Assembly: GCA_963790575.1 (NCBI GenBank)
Contig: CAWBPD010000012.1
Coordinates: 62,001 to 126,000, forward strand
Direction of reading: 5' to 3'
DNA: 64,000 nucleotides
Source of the DNA: CAVTSA01 sp963790575
GTDB taxonomy: Bacteria; Chloroflexota; Dormibacteria; Dormibacterales; Dormibacteraceae
Below the pieces are notes generated by a model that searched no databases, was not told the origin of the DNA, and worked only from the letters and a program-made list of their open reading frames with translations. This document shows, in pieces, positions 60,203 through 64,000 of this stretch. A program made the translations under genes and the position numbers. How positions within the stretch are numbered: position 1 is the stretch's first letter; each line of letters begins with the position of its first letter.

Positions 60203-61749
60203 GCGAGAATCCGGTCCTGCTGGGGCGCGCGGGCGGGCAGGAAAACCAGCACCAGCACCGCGCCTACCACTGCCACCGCGGCCGAGATCAGGAGCACCTC
60301 CGCCATCGCGTCCGTGTAGGCGAGCTTGGCCGCAGCCGCGAGTGGTCTGCCTACCGAGGGCGGCAGGTGGGTGGCGACCGCGACCGCGCCCGCGATGCTG
60401 CCATGGGCGGCCGTCCGCGCCGGCGCCGGAAGTCCCCCCAGGTGGGCGGCCAAGCGGGCGCCGTAGGAGTTGGCGAGGATGCTGCCCAGGATGGTGGGCC
60501 CCATGGTAGTCGCGACGTTCTGGATTGCGCGTGAGATGCCGCTTCCCGCGCCCACCTGCTCGGGCGGCAGGGCACCCAGGACGGCGTCCATCGCGGTCGG
60601 CATGCCGAACCCCAGACCGACGCCGATCACCGCCAGGGCGGCCGCGATCAAGCCGAACCCGGTGCCGGGGCCGATCCGCGAGCAGACGGCCAGGCCGCCC
60701 GCCATCATCGCCAGCCCCAGCGCGACGGCGATCTTGGTGCCGGCGGCTTTGGCCACCCGCTCGGAGGCGAGTCCACCGACCAGCAGCCCACCGATCATGG
60801 GCAAGAGCCGCAGCCCGGTCTCCTGGGCGTTCGCGCCCTGCACGCTCTGGAAGTAGGGCGTGATCACGAACAGGACGCCCATCATCGCGAAGCCGACGAT
60901 GGTGAAGGAGATCGTGCCCCACAAAAAACGGGGCCTCGTGAACAGGTGCAGGTCGATCAGGGGCGTTCGCGCCGCCAGTTCCCAGAGCACGAAAGCAGTC
61001 AGCAGGATCAGCCCGCCCGCCCCGGCTCCCCAGACGTGCCAGTCGCCCCAGCCCTGCACCGGCTGCTCAATGATCGCGTAGACGAGTCCGAACATCCCCG
61101 CGATCAGCATCACCGCCCCCAGCCAGTCCAGGCGCGGCGCCGCGGGGTCGCGCGTCTCTGGCACCAAGAAGGCGACCGCGACCAGGGCGATCACGGCGAA
61201 GGGCGCGTTGACGAGGAAGATCGATCCCCAGGCGAAGTGCGTCAGGAGCCACCCCGAGACGAGCGGGCCGAGCGGGAGCCCGAGCATCACGCTGGCGGTG
61301 ACGATCATCACCGCGCGGGGCCGCTCCTCGTCCGAGAACATCGAGGGCAGGATCGACATCGAGAGCGGCATGATCACCGCCGCGCCGATCCCCATCACCG
61401 CGCGCATCCAGATCAGTTCGACGGGAGTCACCACCCGGCTCGCGATCACCGATCCCACGCCGAAGAGGACGATGCCGAAGAGCAGCGTCTTCTTCCGACC
61501 CAGGTGGTCACCGACCACGCCGGCCGGGATGAGCAGGACCGACATGGCGAGCGTGTAGGCACCGCTGATCCACTGCAGGTCGCTCTCGGTCGCGCCCAGT
61601 TGGGCGGAGATGGTGGGAAGTGCGGTCACCAGGATGGTGATGTCGAGCCCCAGCACCAGCACCGCCGCCACCAGGGCGATGAGCGCCACCCAGCGCCTGG
61701 GGTTGGCCTGGGTCTCCCGTACTCCGATCGCGTTGGCCATCGCTGTCAC
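60199..61749 (-). CDS. EmrB/QacA-type MFS efflux pump (14 helices)
   Basis: 516 residues with 14 hydrophobic segments. Motif D1-like LGLDITILVTALPTISAQLG, loop GDHLGRKKTLLFGIVLFGVG and motif C MLGLPLGPLVSGWLLTHFAW are present. AAGGAGGTGACAGCG before ATG 61749 is the best ribosome site in this region. It probably exports toxic hydrophobic compounds under control of the coupled TetR gene. Confidence 0.93.
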   Translation of the reverse strand: MTAMANAIGVRETQANPRRWVALIALVAAVLVLGLDITILVTALPTISAQLGATESDLQWISGAYTLAMSVLLIPAGVVGDHLGRKKTLLFGIVLFGVGSVIASRVVTPVELIWMRAVMGIGAAVIMPLSMSILPSMFSDEERPRAVMIVTASVMLGLPLGPLVSGWLLTHFAWGSIFLVNAPFAVIALVAVAFLVPETRDPAAPRLDWLGAVMLIAGMFGLVYAIIEQPVQGWGDWHVWGAGAGGLILLTAFVLWELAARTPLIDLHLFTRPRFLWGTISFTIVGFAMMGVLFVITPYFQSVQGANAQETGLRLLPMIGGLLVGGLASERVAKAAGTKIAVALGLAMMAGGLAVCSRIGPGTGFGLIAAALAVIGVGLGFGMPTAMDAVLGALPPEQVGAGSGISRAIQNVATTMGPTILGSILANSYGARLAAHLGGLPAPARTAAHGSIAGAVAVATHLPPSVGRPLAAAAKLAYTDAMAEVLLISAAVAVVGAVLVLVFLPARAPQQDRILA

Positions 61750-61797
61750 CTCCTTAGCTCAGTGGATGTTCCCCATTGATGGACTGTCTCGATTTCC

Positions 61798-61826
61798 ATT
61801 GTTACTCCAATTTTAGAGAAAGTCAA
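61798..61826 (-). promoter_or_regulatory. Promoter of the MFS/TetR operon
   Basis: Minus strand TTGACT (61826-61821), 17-nt spacer, AACAAT (61803-61798). Two CCATTG direct repeats (around 61779 and 61796) lie between the promoter and the start codon and may serve the TetR protein. Confidence 0.5.
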
Positions 61827-61905
61827 ACGTCATCATCCTCGCTGCGTTCCGCGCAAATGGCATGCTTGCGAGGACGATGGAGAACCCCCTGGAGCCGGCG
61901 GTCAG

Positions 61906-62613
61906 GTGACCGAAAAGTTCGAGCTCGATCCCGCCCACACCCGGATCGCCTTCTCGGTCACGCACCTCGGAGTGACTGCGGTGCGCGGCTGGTTCACACG
62001 CTTCACCGGCATCTTCGAGGCGGATCGCGCGCGGCTCGGCGGCGCCACCGGCGAGGTCTTGATCGAGGCCGACAGTCTGACCACCGGCGAGGACCAGCGG
62101 GACGCGCACCTGCGCTCCGAGGACTTCTTCTACGTCGAACGCTTCCCCACCCTGACGTTCCGGCTCACCGGGGTCAGCTCACGCGGAGACGCCGGCTATC
62201 AGGTCACCGGCGACCTCACCATCCGGGGCGTGACCCGGCCGGTGACGCTCGAAGCCACCTACCTGGGTGAGACCGCCAACCCGTTCGGCGCCGGCACCCG
62301 GATCGGCGTCCACGCGACGGGGCAGGTCGACCGCACCGCCTTCGGGCTCAACTGGAACCAGATGGCGGGCAGCGTGCGGGTGGTCGCGCTGCCGGTCACG
62401 CTGGAGATCGACGCCGAGGTGGTGGCCCAGCCCGAGGAGCAGGCGGCGAGCATCGAGGAGCTGTTGAACCGGCTCAGCCCCGGCGAGCTGGCGGCCCTGC
62501 GGCGTGCGCTCGACCACGTGACCTCCGAGGTGGACGCCCGCCTCGGCAAGGGACCGGCGGCGGTCGCCCCGGAGGCGCCGCAGCGGCGAGGTCGGTTCGG
62601 ACGGAGGCGATGA
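61906..62613 (+). CDS. YceI-family lipocalin-like protein
   Basis: 235 residues. YceI beta-barrel: KFELDPAHTRIAFSVTHLGV, DSLTTGEDQRDAHLRSEDFF and GDLTIRGVTRPVTLEATYLG. No signal peptide is visible, so it is cytosolic here. The C-terminal ~60 residues add a charged helix and an Arg-rich tail (QRRGRFGRRR). Members bind polyisoprenoids or other amphiphiles. It is divergent from the efflux operon. Confidence 0.9.
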   Translation: MTEKFELDPAHTRIAFSVTHLGVTAVRGWFTRFTGIFEADRARLGGATGEVLIEADSLTTGEDQRDAHLRSEDFFYVERFPTLTFRLTGVSSRGDAGYQVTGDLTIRGVTRPVTLEATYLGETANPFGAGTRIGVHATGQVDRTAFGLNWNQMAGSVRVVALPVTLEIDAEVVAQPEEQAASIEELLNRLSPGELAALRRALDHVTSEVDARLGKGPAAVAPEAPQRRGRFGRRR

Positions 62614-62644
62614 CCAGGCGGTAGCCCGGCCGGCGCGTCTTCCC

Positions 62645-63592
62645 TCAGGCCTCGAGCGCGGCCCGGCCCGCGTCCAGCCAGGCCAGGTTGCCGCGGCCGG
62701 CCTGCGCCAGCCAGTACTCCACCCCCCACAGCAGGACCATGCCCAGATCGGCCGCCCGCACCTCGGCCAGTCGATCGACGATGTCGGTCGGGTCCACGCT
62801 GCGCGGCTCCCACTGGGTGTCGGCGCTCGCCTCCCACGGCTCCGCCTGCAGCTCCGTGACCCAGCACCCGATCCCTCTCGCTTCTGCCTCCGCCTGCCAG
62901 TGCTCCAGATAGGGGACGTGCGAGCCGGCGTGCGCGACCCAGCCGCCCCGTCCGATTGAACGGTAGACATCCAGGCCCAGCACATCGCCGGCCTGCAGCA
63001 ATTCCAACAACTCCGGCTCCGCCCCTGAGCCGAGGCCGCGCAGCGCCTCCTGGTTGACGCAGCTGTGACCCGAGAATTCGTCCACCAGACGGCTGAAGTG
63101 CCCGAAGGCGGTGAGGATCACCGGCCGGTGGTCACGGGCGCGCACGGCGGCGACCTCCCGCTCGAGTACGGCGGGCGAGATCCACCAGCGGTTGGGTCCC
63201 GACTTGTTCGACGGCTCGTTCTCCACCTGCCACCACTCGATGACGGACCGCTCTCGAAACCGCTCCACCATCGCCTCCACCTGGGCCCGGGCGGCCCGGG
63301 CGACCGGAAGCTCCGCGTGCACCTCACCGCCACTTCGAAGCTCGAGCCGCTGGCTGGACGGGAGGTGGAACTCGGGCCAGCGGGGGGCCTTCATGCCGAC
63401 CGTCAGCACCACGCGCCGGCCCGCCTGGGCGGCCTGGTCGAGCTGCCAGTCGAGGTCGGCCGGGGGCTGGTTCCAGTAGCCGCAGAGGCGCAGCGGCTCG
63501 AGGCCGAGCTCGATGACCTGGGCCAGCGCCTGCGCGGGGTCCAGGCCCAGCCAGCGCGCGTGGGTGGCGGAGAAGGTGGCACCGATCCGCAT
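62645..63592 (-). CDS. Glycoside hydrolase-like TIM-barrel protein
   Basis: 315 residues resembling clan GH-A glycosidases. IEWWQVENEPSN provides the Asn-Glu acid/base on strand 4 and GCWVTELQAEPWEA the nucleophile Glu on strand 7. MRIGATFSATHARWLGLDP is a canonical barrel opening. No signal peptide. Family number and substrate cannot be decided by eye. Confidence 0.75.
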   Translation of the reverse strand: MRIGATFSATHARWLGLDPAQALAQVIELGLEPLRLCGYWNQPPADLDWQLDQAAQAGRRVVLTVGMKAPRWPEFHLPSSQRLELRSGGEVHAELPVARAARAQVEAMVERFRERSVIEWWQVENEPSNKSGPNRWWISPAVLEREVAAVRARDHRPVILTAFGHFSRLVDEFSGHSCVNQEALRGLGSGAEPELLELLQAGDVLGLDVYRSIGRGGWVAHAGSHVPYLEHWQAEAEARGIGCWVTELQAEPWEASADTQWEPRSVDPTDIVDRLAEVRAADLGMVLLWGVEYWLAQAGRGNLAWLDAGRAALEA

Positions 63593-63620
63593 GCCAGGTC
63601 AGGCTAAACCCGGGACCCGT

Positions 63621-63694
63621 ACCCAAGGGTCCCTGAGTGCCGGCAATCGGGGCCTTCCGGATACCCAGGGGTCCCTGAGTGCCGGCAATCGGGG
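63621..63694. repeat. Direct repeat pair, family C
   Basis: Two 32-bp units at 63621-63652 and 63663-63694 (period 42) sharing GGGTCCCTGAGTGCCGGCAA then TCGGGG. They correspond to the pair at 51407-51484 (core TGCCGGC-ATCGGG). The pair fills the gap between the glycosidase-like and carbamoyltransferase genes. Confidence 0.7.
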
Positions 63695-63696
63695 GA

Positions 63697-64000
63697 CTAA
63701 CGCATCACAGTGAGGAGCAGTGCCTTTGCGCTCAGCAGACGGTTCTGCGCCTGCTGATAGATCACTGACCGGGGGGACTGCACCAGCTCCTCGTCGATCT
63801 CGAAGCCGGGGTGGATCGGCATGTCGTGCATGATCCAGGGAGTCGCTCCGCCCAGATTCCGGCGGTTGAGCTGGTAGGGCGTCATCAGCTCGATGCGGCG
63901 CTCCGCCTCGGTCGCGTAGGAGAGCTCGTGGTAGTGCTCCATGTCGATCCAGGTGTCGGTGTAGAGGAAGGTCGACTCAGCAGCCGCCTCCTGGACGCTC
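63697..64000 (-). CDS. Carbamoyltransferase-family protein, C-terminal part
   Basis: The gene enters from the right edge; about 100 codons are visible. STFLYTDTWIDMEHYHEL, ERRIELMTPYQLNRRNLGGA, MHDMPIHPGFEIDEELV and the final IYQQAQNRLLSAKALLLTVM match the C-terminal domain of ornithine/aspartate-type carbamoyltransferases, closest in feel to the YgeW/knotted group. The substrate-defining N-terminal half is outside the window. Confidence 0.8.
   Translation of the reverse strand, partial: SVQEAAAESTFLYTDTWIDMEHYHELSYATEAERRIELMTPYQLNRRNLGGATPWIMHDMPIHPGFEIDEELVQSPRSVIYQQAQNRLLSAKALLLTVMR

Noticed and set aside
1..64000. Biosynthetic gene cluster or phage-defence island
   Set aside because: Regulators, efflux genes and single enzymes are scattered, but there is no core synthase and no recognised defence operon apart from the VapBC pair.

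Overview
High-GC (roughly two-thirds G+C) bacterial chromosome segment with no rRNA genes, no phage module and no CRISPR array. Many starts are GTG. Several genes look leaderless, with a TAnnnT -10 hexamer only 6-9 nt before the start codon. ArsR/SRPBCC, HxlR and VapBC pairs, DUF402, DUF1398, DUF1697, DUF4126 and DUF1707 proteins and an actinobacterial-type HTH/LAGLIDADG-like relic are present. Together these point to a soil Terrabacteria lineage: Actinomycetota, or a Dormibacterota/Chloroflexota-type relative. The genus cannot be read from the sequence.

Layout. 1-6.4 kb: small stress and redox genes with their regulators (HxlR next to a VOC/nitroreductase operon; ArsR next to an SRPBCC protein and a RibD-type reductase). 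6.6-8.3 kb: an intact IS1380-type insertion sequence. 8.3-22 kb: accessory single genes, including a cupin, a large LuxR/AAA regulator, a hydrolase, a P-loop/DinB fusion, a broken beta-helix protein, VapBC and an APH-like kinase, ending in a truncated second copy of the IS. 22-27 kb: a minus-strand run including a CHAP cell-wall hydrolase, a DUF1707/LiaF-like protein, a CaiB-type CoA-transferase and a thioesterase. 26.9-28 kb: two convergent tRNA-Leu genes and a heavily decayed homing-endonuclease-like gene. 28-40 kb: Nudix, methyltransferase, amidohydrolase, an orphan solute-binding lipoprotein, a heterodimeric ABC exporter and an altronate-dehydratase family enzyme. 40-51 kb: a complete potassium uptake locus. 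51-64 kb: a PfpI protein, a GHKL ATPase, two MFS carriers, an MBL hydrolase, a DrrAB-type ABC exporter, a TetR/EmrB efflux operon, YceI, a glycosidase-like protein and a carbamoyltransferase fragment.

The kdp locus is the centrepiece. The minus strand carries a new 29-residue membrane peptide, kdpF, kdpA, kdpB, kdpC and a soluble KdpD sensor. The sensor consists of two tandem KdpD+USP modules, the second with a destroyed P-loop. The membrane histidine kinase half is a separate plus-strand gene preceded by a stand-alone universal stress protein. The OmpR-type regulator lies divergently at the other end of the operon behind a small PRC-barrel-like protein. The two-component system has therefore been taken apart and placed around the pump operon.

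Two window-wide patterns stand out. First, 67-69 nt imperfect palindromes with a roughly 20-nt centre recur in intergenic gaps (about 28.85, 39.99, 43.26, 51.26 and 56.10 kb, plus a truncated copy at 51.51 kb). A separate 32-37 bp direct-repeat family occurs as pairs at 51.4 and 63.6 kb. Second, at least seven otherwise good genes carry single-base frame changes, mostly at short G/C runs, which suggests either assembly homopolymer errors or ongoing pseudogenisation. Coordinates of those genes are given across the break.
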